From an uncultured Synergistales bacterium (GTDB lineage Bacteria; Synergistota; Synergistia; Synergistales; Aminobacteriaceae): a stretch of DNA of 14,008 bases. The stretch spans positions 1-14,008 of the forward strand of contig CAJOEQ010000020.1 in assembly GCA_905233515.1 (NCBI GenBank), given 5' to 3'. Numbering within the stretch: position 1 is the stretch's first letter; the number at the start of each line of letters is the position of its first letter. Made by a program: the position numbers and the translations under genes. Below are positions 1-8,868 of the stretch, piece after piece. The notes under the pieces are model-generated. The model saw nothing but the letters and a program-made list of their open reading frames with translations, ran no database searches and had not been told where the DNA came from.

Positions 1-75
1 ATAAAAAATTTAGATATTGCAGAATTAGCTAATAAAATCGAAATCAACGCAAAAAATTTCTTTAAATGGGAGTGA
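1..75 (+). CDS. 3' end of an upstream gene, possibly TatD-family hydrolase (partial)
   Basis: An open frame runs from the first base to a TGA at 73-75 and gives 24 residues ending in NAKNFFKWE. The pattern, a helix with ELANKIEINAKNFF, resembles the C-terminal helix of TatD-family metal-dependent DNases, which commonly end in a run such as ELA..T..NAK.LF. Only this tail is visible, so no metal ligands can be checked and the family call is tentative. The stop lies 9 bases before the TTG start of tgt, and the GGGAG just before the stop would serve as the tgt ribosome binding site. The two genes are therefore probably co-transcribed. Confidence 0.5.
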   Translation: MKNLDIAELANKIEINAKNFFKWE

Positions 76-2170
<2,095 letters not shown>

Positions 2171-2249
2171 TATTATTTAAAATTTAAATTTGTATATAAT
2201 ATAAATTATTAGCAATTAGCAATCTGGAAGGAGTAAAGAGAATAAAAAA
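2171..2249 (+). promoter_or_regulatory. Possible promoter region and ribosome binding site for the SH3b membrane protein
   Basis: The 79 bases between ywlC and the next gene are very AT-rich and contain a perfect TATAAT at 2195-2200. No good -35 box sits at the right spacing; TTATTT at 2173-2178 is a poor match. A strong GGAAGGAG at 2226-2233 precedes the ATG at 2250 by 16 bases, which is long. A second, weaker purine run (AAAGAG, 2235-2240) is better spaced. No terminator hairpin is seen after ywlC, so read-through from the tgt-ywlC transcript is also possible. Confidence 0.35.
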
Positions 2250-4031
2250 ATGAGCTGGATAATTTTAGCGTTGACCTTAGGAGCAGCTATAACGTCAATA
2301 ATTCACGGAGTTTTTATGTTATTTGGATCGCTTTCAATAACTGGCGGCCCTCTTGTCGGTATACCCTCGACTCTTCTTGCAAGTCTTCCCATAATTGCCG
2401 CTGTTTTCGCTCTAATCGGTGGCATTATAGCATTTAATCAAAGCAAATGGGGAGCTTTATTTTTGCTCTTGGCTGCTGGAATCTGCACGGCTGCTCGTGA
2501 TACTTGGCTATATGCGGGGCTTTATGTTTTCGCGGGGCTGTTCTGCTTCTTTCTCAAGAAAAAACAGGACGATTATAGAGATTATTACGATGACGACTAC
2601 GAAGACGAAGAACAGGAACAGGAACAAGGGCGCGGCTATCGTGAGGGCGATGATTTCTATTACGAGAATAATAATAATAATTTCAGACCTTCACAGCCTA
2701 GAAATAATATAAATCTTGATACACTTGATGACTCTTCAGAACTTGCAGATATGCAGCCGATTATTAACGAACCGCCTAAAATACAGCAGGGCCGTAAATC
2801 AAAAACTTGTCCATCATGCGGGATGACTGTAGCGCGTGAAGCGAGATTTTGCCCATCATGCGGGACTAAATTATTTGTTGTGCCTGATTTAAATATTCAA
2901 TCAAATTCAAATCAAGAAAACGGAGTCCCTGATATAATTAACACGTCGGCTCAAACTCAACACGAACAAAATAATTTTATCGAGCCGGAACACGAACGCG
3001 AAAACGTAATAAATCCTGTAAATTCAAATATGAACGATGGTGATGAAATGAGCAGTGCAGGAGCTTTACCAAATTACAGAGTACTAGTTAACCCAGGCAG
3101 AAATAACAGAAATTATCAGTCAAGAAATGACCCCGAAGAAGCTGCATCAAGTTATCAGGAATTCAGCAGCTCACGATACACAAAACGCGGAAAAATTCGC
3201 AAACGTTCACCCTTTAAGCGTATACTCGGCATTTTATTATTAGTCGGAGCAGTAGGAGGAGCTTTATATTTCCTGCTGAGTCTCCGTAAATTACCGCCCG
3301 GCGATTTACCACCGATTGTGAGAACTGAAGTTATACCTCAAGTGCAAAGAAGACAGCATACTCCTTCAAATTCTGAAGATGTCAGCATCGCCGAACCTGT
3401 AGAAAATTTAGTAGTTCAAGAAAATATTTTGCCTAATTTCACACCTGACAGGACTCCTAAATCAGGCGTTATTACTGGCAACGGCGTAAATGTCAGAGCA
3501 GATCACTCTACAGGATCAGCAAGAGTAACAAGACTTAGCAACGGCTCAAGAGTTGAAGTTTTTGACTCGTGGACTGGCAGATCCGGAAATCTTAACGGCA
3601 CTTGGTATCATATCAGAACTAACGGGCGTGAAGGCTGGGTATACGGTCAATATATGCAGCCAATAGGAGGCGGACTCCCTGAAGGTTATTCAAGCGCGTT
3701 AATGAAATCATTCGGAAGTAATAAAAATCAATTAATTGACTCACTTGGCCAGCCTGCAAAGAATTCTAGTACTTCAGCTGAGTGGCCGGGATTAACTGCT
3801 TCATTCAGGGGCGATGATATAACAAGAATCAGAATCACTCAATCAAAGCACGAACTGCAAAACGGCCTGAAAGTCGGCATGAGTCAGACGGCTTTACTTC
3901 AAATAATGGGCTATCCTTCAAGCATGAGCAATCGAGTCATGAATTACAACGAAGGAAATTCTACAGGTTTGAGCGTTCAGCTTGACAGGAATAACTCAAT
4001 CACATCTATAACACTTAACGAGATAAGATAA
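2250..4031 (+). CDS. Membrane protein with zinc ribbon, SH3b domain and duplicated C-terminal module; function unknown
   Basis: The 593-residue product has no named family I recognise, but its layout is clear. Four hydrophobic segments lie at about 1-26, 43-62, 67-82 and 87-102. A highly acidic Asp/Glu/Tyr and Gln-rich stretch (107-145) follows. A zinc ribbon of two CPSCG knuckles (Cys187, Cys190, Cys201, Cys204) comes next, then an Asn/Gln-rich disordered linker and a basic patch before a fifth helix at about 324-344. A bacterial SH3 domain (406-472) contains GNGVNVRADHS and GREGWVYGQYM. The C-terminus (about 484-590) holds two similar modules with the pattern LxxxLGxP...GLxxxF...ITxIxI. With four N-terminal helices, the zinc ribbon should be cytoplasmic and the SH3b part extracytoplasmic, perhaps touching peptidoglycan. 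Signal transfer across the membrane or an envelope role is a guess from architecture only. Confidence 0.85.
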   Translation: MSWIILALTLGAAITSIIHGVFMLFGSLSITGGPLVGIPSTLLASLPIIAAVFALIGGIIAFNQSKWGALFLLLAAGICTAARDTWLYAGLYVFAGLFCFFLKKKQDDYRDYYDDDYEDEEQEQEQGRGYREGDDFYYENNNNNFRPSQPRNNINLDTLDDSSELADMQPIINEPPKIQQGRKSKTCPSCGMTVAREARFCPSCGTKLFVVPDLNIQSNSNQENGVPDIINTSAQTQHEQNNFIEPEHERENVINPVNSNMNDGDEMSSAGALPNYRVLVNPGRNNRNYQSRNDPEEAASSYQEFSSSRYTKRGKIRKRSPFKRILGILLLVGAVGGALYFLLSLRKLPPGDLPPIVRTEVIPQVQRRQHTPSNSEDVSIAEPVENLVVQENILPNFTPDRTPKSGVITGNGVNVRADHSTGSARVTRLSNGSRVEVFDSWTGRSGNLNGTWYHIRTNGREGWVYGQYMQPIGGGLPEGYSSALMKSFGSNKNQLIDSLGQPAKNSSTSAEWPGLTASFRGDDITRIRITQSKHELQNGLKVGMSQTALLQIMGYPSSMSNRVMNYNEGNSTGLSVQLDRNNSITSITLNEIR

Positions 4032-4044
4032 CAAGCATAATAAA

Positions 4045-4084
4045 ATTCCCCCCTGCACGAAAAACAGGAGGGAATAATTTTTCT
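4045..4084. terminator. Hairpin terminator between convergent genes, possibly bidirectional
   Basis: An 11-base arm at 4045-4055 (ATTCCCCCCTG) pairs with 4065-4075 (CAGGAGGGAAT) around a 9-base loop, with one mismatch. On the plus strand the stem is followed by AATTTTTCT, a fair U tract for ending the membrane-protein transcript. On the minus strand the stem is followed by TTTTATTA, a weaker tract that could end the glutamate dehydrogenase transcript arriving from the other side. Confidence 0.8.
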
Positions 4085-4121
4085 CAAATTCACGAATCAA
4101 ATTTTATATATACTCTCAAGT

Positions 4122-5393
4122 CTATAAAAATATTCCGCGCATTTCGAGAACATCGGCGACTCTTTGAATAGCTGCCATAGTTGCCGCACGTCTCATCTTT
4201 AAGTGTTTTGCTTCTGCGTAATCCCAGACTAGCCTAAAATTGCCCTTCATTATGTTCATGAGCTTATTATTATATTCCTCTTCAGGCCAGAATTCGCCCT
4301 GTAAGTTTTGCGCCCATTCGAAATAAGAGCCTATAACGCCGCCCGAATTTGCTAAGAAATCAGGAATAATTAAGACTCCTTTATCGTCTAAAATTTTATC
4401 GCCGTCGGGAGTAATCGGCCCATTTGCACCCTCAACGATATATTTTGCTTTCACGCTGCCTGCTGTATCACGATTCAAAACTCCATCGCGGGCACATGGG
4501 AACAAGAATTCAGCATCAGCAAATAAAACATTATCAATTTTTTCGCAGTTGCCTACTTTCTCAAAGCCTTCAAGCAATTTTTTAGGGTGTGAGTGAATAG
4601 CCTCAAAAGCACGTCTTATATTAATTCCGTTCTCTGAATAATATGAGCCTGTTATATCGCTGATTGCAACAACTTTGACTCCGGCCTCGTTTAAACATTT
4701 CGCCGTATAACTTCCGACATTTCCAAATCCCTGTACAGCTGCTGTTACGTCATCGGGATTCTTGTCTAAAACTTTCATGAACTCAAGCCCGCAAGTTGCC
4801 ACGCCTCGCCCTGTTGCCTCGTTTCGTCCCTGACTGCCCCAGTATTTTATGGGTTTGCCGGTTAAGAGACTCGGCTCAAGTTTTCCGCGCATTTTGCTTA
4901 TTGTGTCCATTATCCAGACCATTTCTTGACCGCTCGTATTCATGTCAGGTGCGGGAACGTCGCTCCAGTTGCCTACAATCGGTTCAATTCTTGCGCCGTA
5001 AGTCCGTGAAATTTTTTCCTTCTCTTTCTTGGACAAATTAAGGGGATCGCAGCAAACTCCACCTTTACCGCCTCCGTAGGGAATTCCCGCAAGTGAACAT
5101 TTCCAAGTCATTAGCATTGCAAGAGCCTCGCACTCGTCCATGTCAACTTCAGAGTCGAATCTGATTCCACCTTTTGAGGGGCCTAACGCTGTAGAGTGCT
5201 GAACTCTGTAGCCGTCAAAGACATTCACGCTGCCGTCGTCCATTTCTACAGGTATAGAAACGTGAATCCTGCGTTCTGAATGACTCAAAATCGAGACAAG
5301 TTTTTCATCGAGTCCCATTTCATCCGCCGCGCCGTAAAATTCCTGAAGTGCCGTATCAAGTAATACATTTGAAGATTTCCGCCGTGCCTGCAT
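4122..5393 (-). CDS. gdhA: Glutamate dehydrogenase (Glu/Leu/Phe/Val dehydrogenase family)
   Basis: This enzyme interconverts glutamate and 2-oxoglutarate plus ammonia using NAD(P) and acts in the cytoplasm. In an amino-acid fermenter it would mainly run in the catabolic direction, which is inference. The 423 residues match the hexameric small GDH class. PSKGGIRF (72-79), TWKCSLAGIPYGGGKGG (96-112, catalytic-region lysines 98 and 110) and PAPDMNTSGQEMVW (148-160, Asp150) form the substrate site. GFGNVGSYTAKCL (222-234) is the Rossmann dinucleotide loop, and EGANGPITPDGD lies at 321-332. Cofactor preference cannot be settled by eye. AAAGGA at 5404-5409 lies 10 bases before the ATG. The gene follows pth by 48 bases on the same strand, with a hairpin at the boundary. 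Members with leucine or related specificity share the fold, but the motifs favour glutamate. Confidence 0.95.
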   Translation of the reverse strand: MQARRKSSNVLLDTALQEFYGAADEMGLDEKLVSILSHSERRIHVSIPVEMDDGSVNVFDGYRVQHSTALGPSKGGIRFDSEVDMDECEALAMLMTWKCSLAGIPYGGGKGGVCCDPLNLSKKEKEKISRTYGARIEPIVGNWSDVPAPDMNTSGQEMVWIMDTISKMRGKLEPSLLTGKPIKYWGSQGRNEATGRGVATCGLEFMKVLDKNPDDVTAAVQGFGNVGSYTAKCLNEAGVKVVAISDITGSYYSENGINIRRAFEAIHSHPKKLLEGFEKVGNCEKIDNVLFADAEFLFPCARDGVLNRDTAGSVKAKYIVEGANGPITPDGDKILDDKGVLIIPDFLANSGGVIGSYFEWAQNLQGEFWPEEEYNNKLMNIMKGNFRLVWDYAEAKHLKMRRAATMAAIQRVADVLEMRGIFL

Positions 5394-5431
5394 TGTGTCA
5401 TCATCCTTTCATAATGCAATATATATTACAA

Positions 5432-5458
5432 ACCCTCCGGATTATTTCTCCGAAGGGT
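5432..5458 (-). terminator. Hairpin overlapping the pth stop codon: weak terminator or mRNA-processing element
   Basis: Read on the minus strand, ACCCTTCGGA (5458-5449) pairs over ten bases with TCCGGAGGGT (5441-5432), with a single T-G wobble. The 7-base loop GAAATAA contains the pth TAA stop. The stem is strong, but only three T's follow before the run breaks (TTTGTAAT), so termination is probably partial. It lies about 38 bases before the gdhA start and could lower gdhA expression relative to rplY-pth or protect the upstream mRNA end. Confidence 0.5.
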
Positions 5459-6008
5459 CAGCATTTACGATCGTCATAGCTTTCTGAATGTCTTTATCGA
5501 GCCATGCATTAATTGCTGATTCAGCCCGATTTAATATTTCCGGTAAATTCTCGCGTTCTTCATTGCTCAAATGTCCCAGCACATAATTAATCATGTTTTT
5601 ATCCAGTCCCGGAGCTTTACCGATTCCGATTCTCAATCTCGGAATATGCAAATCACCGAGTGCGCCTATTATTGACGCGAGTCCGTTATGACCTCCTGCA
5701 CTGCCCTGCGCTCTGAGTCTTAATTTTCCATATGGGAGTGCCATATCATCATAAATTATTAAAATATTTTCAAGCTCGATCTTGTAAAAATTTACAGCTT
5801 CACTCACTGATAGGCCGCTTGCGTTCATATAAGTTAAAGGCTTGAGAAATAATATATCTTTCCAACGCCACGACTCAGCATTAAATTTGTGTGAAGGTCT
5901 GCCCAGTTCGTGATTAATCACAAAAAAGTCAATGCACTGCCAGCCCATATTATGACGGGTGAAAGCGTATTCAGTTCCGGGATTTCCAAGACCAGCTATA
6001 AGGCGCAT
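5442..6008 (-). CDS. pth: Peptidyl-tRNA hydrolase
   Basis: Pth cleaves the ester bond of peptidyl-tRNAs that drop off ribosomes, recycling the tRNA in the cytoplasm. The 188-residue length is standard. GLGNPGTEYAFTRHNMGW holds Asn9, Tyr14 and the catalytic His19. TYMNASG includes the substrate-binding Asn62. YDDMALPYGKLRLR carries the conserved Asp87, and GSAGGHNGL carries Asn108. All core residues of the bacterial family are intact. The start ATG lies 6 bases after the rplY stop. Its likely Shine-Dalgarno (GAGGAG on the minus strand, 6024-6029) sits inside the last codons of rplY, so translation of the two genes is probably coupled. A paired rplY-pth arrangement is common in bacteria. Confidence 0.97.
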   Translation of the reverse strand: MRLIAGLGNPGTEYAFTRHNMGWQCIDFFVINHELGRPSHKFNAESWRWKDILFLKPLTYMNASGLSVSEAVNFYKIELENILIIYDDMALPYGKLRLRAQGSAGGHNGLASIIGALGDLHIPRLRIGIGKAPGLDKNMINYVLGHLSNEERENLPEILNRAESAINAWLDKDIQKAMTIVNADPSEK

Positions 6009-6014
6009 AATAAA

Positions 6015-6686
6015 TTATTTCTTCTCCTCTGAGTCTTCGCTCTCTTTTGCGGCCTTACCCTTTGCAACGACTTCAACATCAGCTGCTGCCGTTGTTTCTT
6101 CTTCAGGTGCTGCATCCTCGACTCCGCGTGAAGTTACTACGATTGCTACAACTTCTTCAGGATCTGCGAGTGCTTCAACATTTTCGGGCAACTTCAAATC
6201 TTTAACGTGAATTGCGTCGCCGATATTGAGTCCTGACACATCAACCGTGATAACATCGGGAATGCTCATCGGTAAGGTTTCGACTTCAAGCTCTCTAATT
6301 GCTTCTAAGACTCCGCCGTCCTTAATGCCCTGTGAGTCGTCGCGCCCTGTAACTTCAACAGGAATATTAACGTTAATTTTGCGGCCTCTCACTAAGTGCA
6401 AGAAGTCAATATGTAAGGGCATATCCGTTAAAGGGTGTCTCTGAGCTTCACGAATAATGCAAAGTTCTTCGCGTCCATCAGGTAATTTCACATTTAAACG
6501 AGTTGACTCCCATCTGCCTGCTAAGATTCTTTCAATCTCGCGCATGTTGACTTTACCTTTGATATTTTCCTTGATTTCTGGGCCGTAAATTATGCAGGGT
6601 ACAAAGCCTGATTTTCTGATTCGTCCGTTTTCGCCTTTGCCGGTTTTCTCACGGGACTCCATCACTAAAGTTACTATGTCTGCCAT
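6015..6686 (-). CDS. rplY: 50S ribosomal protein bL25 (Ctc/TL5 two-domain form)
   Basis: bL25 binds 5S rRNA on the large ribosomal subunit. From the ATG at 6686 it has 223 residues. The N-terminal 5S-binding domain covers about 1-95 (ESREKTGKGENGRIRKSGFVP, IIYGP, HPLTDMPLHIDFLHL). The Ctc/TL5-type beta domain runs from about 100 to 186 (INVNIPVEVTG, GGVLEAIRELEVETLP, IPDVITVDVSGLNIGDAIHV). An acidic, alanine-rich and lysine-rich tail ends the protein. The frame extends upstream to 6779, but those residues are hydrophobic and unlike the family and would cross the promoter and terminator. AAGGAG (minus strand, 6699-6704) sits 12 bases before the chosen ATG. The gene leads the rplY-pth-gdhA run. 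Confidence 0.95.
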   Translation of the reverse strand: MADIVTLVMESREKTGKGENGRIRKSGFVPCIIYGPEIKENIKGKVNMREIERILAGRWESTRLNVKLPDGREELCIIREAQRHPLTDMPLHIDFLHLVRGRKINVNIPVEVTGRDDSQGIKDGGVLEAIRELEVETLPMSIPDVITVDVSGLNIGDAIHVKDLKLPENVEALADPEEVVAIVVTSRGVEDAAPEEETTAAADVEVVAKGKAAKESEDSEEKK

Positions 6687-6732
6687 GATAAAAATTTTCT
6701 CCTTACTGTAAAAAAATATTATTTCGCTGATA

Positions 6733-6738
6733 ATTATA
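6733..6738 (-). promoter_or_regulatory. Possible -10 box for rplY
   Basis: A perfect TATAAT on the minus strand lies about 46 bases before the rplY start and just downstream of the terminator of the preceding gene. The expected -35 position falls inside the terminator stem and has no good consensus, so only the -10 element supports a promoter here. A promoter is needed somewhere in 6687-6748, because the terminator should stop transcription arriving from the lipoprotein gene. Confidence 0.35.
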
Positions 6739-6748
6739 TCGTAACAGC

Positions 6749-6786
6749 AAAAAAAAATCCCCCTCGCCGTGAATAACAAGGGGGAT
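6749..6786 (-). terminator. Intrinsic terminator of the predicted lipoprotein gene
   Basis: On the minus strand, ATCCCCCT (6786-6779) pairs perfectly over eight bases with AGGGGGAT (6764-6757) around a 14-base loop and is followed by a run of eight T's (6756-6749). This is a textbook Rho-independent terminator. It begins 15 bases after the stop codon of the 667-residue protein and separates that gene from rplY. Confidence 0.9.
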
Positions 6787-6801
6787 AAATTGCAAAATTA
6801 A

Positions 6802-8805
6802 TTATTTATTTGCCTGCTGGATTTCAAGCTGAATTTTATCGCCCATTTTATTGCCGGGTCTGACTTCCTGCGCTGTAATATGTGCTGTTCGTACTTCAAA
6901 ATTTGCTGATCCGGCCTGCGGATGTGCTGAGACGTTAAATAATATTTGCTTTTCAATGCCGCCCGTGTCTGTTCCGCTTGTAGTAGCTACTTTGCACCAG
7001 TCCGAGTCGCTCGTGATTGTCCAATCTGAATTACATAGCAAATTCACGCTAATTGTTTCGCCTTCAGGTTTTGCGTTAAAATTGCGCTGATTTACATAAA
7101 TATGTGCGGGAGTGGGTGCAAGTATAGTACCTTCCGGGCATTGTACTTCGATAGTTTTTGATTGTCCGTCAACTTCGACATCGAATGCAAATGGATTTCC
7201 TGGGCGAATTCTACCCCAGCCGTATGCAAAACGTTCGCCGATTATGGTATTGCAGATAATTTTTACACTGCCGTCCGCGCTGTTCTGCCAGAAATCTTTT
7301 TTTACTTCCCATACCCATTCAGTAGTAAAATCAAGTCTTGATTTAGTCTCGTTATTAACACGAAGATCTTGCCATATGTCATAATCACCATACCAATGGT
7401 AGTGATGATCTTGATCGCCGTTATTATATTCAGTGTCGAAAAGTGCTTTAAATTTCGGATTTGAAATACTGCATAAATTTTGAAGTGTCCAATTTTGAGT
7501 CGTATATGAAGTAGATTCATTGTGCGATACGCTTTGAGTCATAGTAGCGTTAATTCCCGCTCCCGTTTTTGACGCGAGACTAAAACCTATTGAGCCGCCT
7601 TCACTCCAGCCCATTGAAGTAGTGCGCGTTGTATTCTTAGGAACAGAATCGCCGGGAACGCTCGCAAGGAATAAGACTTTCGATGAGTTATCATCTTTCA
7701 CGCCGTCAATATATGCGCTGTTAATAATATAATTAGTAAATCCCGCATTATACTGCGTATATACAGCATTACTTCCTTTATCGTAATTTCTCTGAATATT
7801 ATCAAAATGGAAGTCCGGTTCAGTCGTTAAAGTCGCACGAATAAGATAATAATCTGAGCCGCTAGAAAATGAATGACACGAATAAACATGATATAAAATT
7901 CTTGTCTTGCGCGATATAGTTCTGTCATAACGCCCGCCGTTATTGCTGAATGGCTTAAAAGTTTGACAGTAATTAAACGGGATGACTTGATTATAACATG
8001 AAGCAAGCGAAGAGAATTCATCTTGAGTTATTGCGCTTAATTTTGCTTTTGATTCGATTGCTCTTTCTGCTAATTCGTCGATTTCATAAGCTGCCCACTT
8101 GTAAAAATCTCTCCAGCGTTCAACGTGAAAATTTGTCTGGATTCTCTCTATATCTTCTGAAGTTGTGCCGGTGTATTCTTCTATGTCATCAGGATTTATA
8201 CTCGAGTCCCCTGATTGAATATCCCGCGAGTCTTCCGGAGCTGATATAGTTTCAATTTCAGAATCTGAATAAACAAAATTTTTGCGGCTGGGAATGTTAT
8301 ACGTGAATAAATTAGTCTTTCCTGATTGATCAGTTACGCGCGCCACTGCATAGAGTTCTAATTTATCAGCAGAACCGGGCATTATGAAATTTGCGTCTTC
8401 TCCGAGTGCCTCAAGTAAAATATTAATTGCCTCTTCATTAGGTGAAAGCATAGCTATTACTGCACCTTTATTGTATTCGCCTCTGAGGTCATTAGAGAAT
8501 AATTCAAGCGCGTTTTCAGCTGGTACAAGTTCAGGGCTTGACATGTCCGTCCCTGCAAAATCCTCATCAATAAAAGCTACGTGATAACCTCTTGCATTTA
8601 ATTTGTCAAATGTGCCGTCTGCTACGAGTTCATCATAAAGTTTTAACATAGCATCTTCACTTACATTTTGCATTTCGTCATTAATAATATACGTCTCAGC
8701 ATTATGAAATTCGGGAATATCCGGCGAAATATCATCGACGAAATTATTAGAGCCTCCACCGCCGCAGCCGCCTATAAAGACTGCATAAAAATTTTTGTGA
8801 TTCAT
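6802..8805 (-). CDS. Predicted surface lipoprotein with leukocidin-like central region and C-terminal BACON-like domain
   Basis: This 667-residue protein is the least conserved-looking gene here. The N-terminus has a short hydrophobic run followed by IGGCGGGGSNN, so Cys14 could be lipidated, although the hydrophobic part is unusually short. An alpha/beta-like segment (about 45-175) and an acidic linker (180-222) follow. Residues about 300-540 are rich in beta-type strands. GWSEGGSIGFSL and GAGINATMTQSVSHNESTS (about 399-433) alternate small, polar and hydrophobic residues like the pre-stem of leukocidin/cytolysin beta-barrel toxins. An aromatic- and His-rich loop (467-479) could be a rim or membrane-contact site. 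The C-terminal part (about 565-667) has a BACON/Ig-like pattern: VNLLCNSDWTITSDSDWCKV, a serine-glycine turn, and a final IQLEIQQ strand. AGGAAG at 8815-8820 sits 9 bases before the ATG. Toxin, adhesin or carbohydrate-binding roles remain open. Confidence 0.75.
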   Translation of the reverse strand: MNHKNFYAVFIGGCGGGGSNNFVDDISPDIPEFHNAETYIINDEMQNVSEDAMLKLYDELVADGTFDKLNARGYHVAFIDEDFAGTDMSSPELVPAENALELFSNDLRGEYNKGAVIAMLSPNEEAINILLEALGEDANFIMPGSADKLELYAVARVTDQSGKTNLFTYNIPSRKNFVYSDSEIETISAPEDSRDIQSGDSSINPDDIEEYTGTTSEDIERIQTNFHVERWRDFYKWAAYEIDELAERAIESKAKLSAITQDEFSSLASCYNQVIPFNYCQTFKPFSNNGGRYDRTISRKTRILYHVYSCHSFSSGSDYYLIRATLTTEPDFHFDNIQRNYDKGSNAVYTQYNAGFTNYIINSAYIDGVKDDNSSKVLFLASVPGDSVPKNTTRTTSMGWSEGGSIGFSLASKTGAGINATMTQSVSHNESTSYTTQNWTLQNLCSISNPKFKALFDTEYNNGDQDHHYHWYGDYDIWQDLRVNNETKSRLDFTTEWVWEVKKDFWQNSADGSVKIICNTIIGERFAYGWGRIRPGNPFAFDVEVDGQSKTIEVQCPEGTILAPTPAHIYVNQRNFNAKPEGETISVNLLCNSDWTITSDSDWCKVATTSGTDTGGIEKQILFNVSAHPQAGSANFEVRTAHITAQEVRPGNKMGDKIQLEIQQANK

Positions 8806-8834
8806 GTAAAAATACTTCCTTATTTATTAAAATT

Positions 8835-8864
8835 TTTATGATTTTATCATGTCATATATTACAA
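8835..8864 (-). promoter_or_regulatory. Weak candidate promoter with a small palindrome, before the lipoprotein gene
   Basis: On the minus strand, TTGTAA (8864-8859) and CATAAA (8840-8835) are 18 bases apart, and each matches four of six consensus bases. The small inverted repeat ATGAT-TTT-ATCAT (8838-8850) overlaps the spacer and the -10 box and could be an operator half-site pair or chance in AT-rich DNA. No terminator is visible in the 63-base gap, so read-through from the zinc-ribbon gene is equally possible. Confidence 0.25.
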
Positions 8865-8868
8865 AAAA

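Noticed and set aside
2571..2720. AT-rich repeated codons considered as a tandem-repeat or CRISPR-like element
   Set aside because: The repeats are imperfect, of three to six bases, inside an open frame, and encode a low-complexity acidic and Asn-rich linker. There are no repeat-spacer units.
6687..6779. Upstream extension of the rplY frame to 6779
   Set aside because: It would cross the terminator and the candidate -10 box, and the extra residues are hydrophobic and unlike bL25. A good ribosome binding site precedes the ATG at 6686.
6749..6786. C-rich hairpin considered as a riboswitch or leader for rplY
   Set aside because: The T tract is on the far side for the lipoprotein transcript, and the whole element is a simple terminator with no conserved aptamer-like flank. 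It lies upstream of the likely rplY transcript start.
6851..8584. Several 60-90 codon frames opposite the lipoprotein gene
   Set aside because: They are short, overlap one another's strand shadow and lack ribosome binding sites. The minus-strand frame has a proper start, ribosome binding site and terminator.
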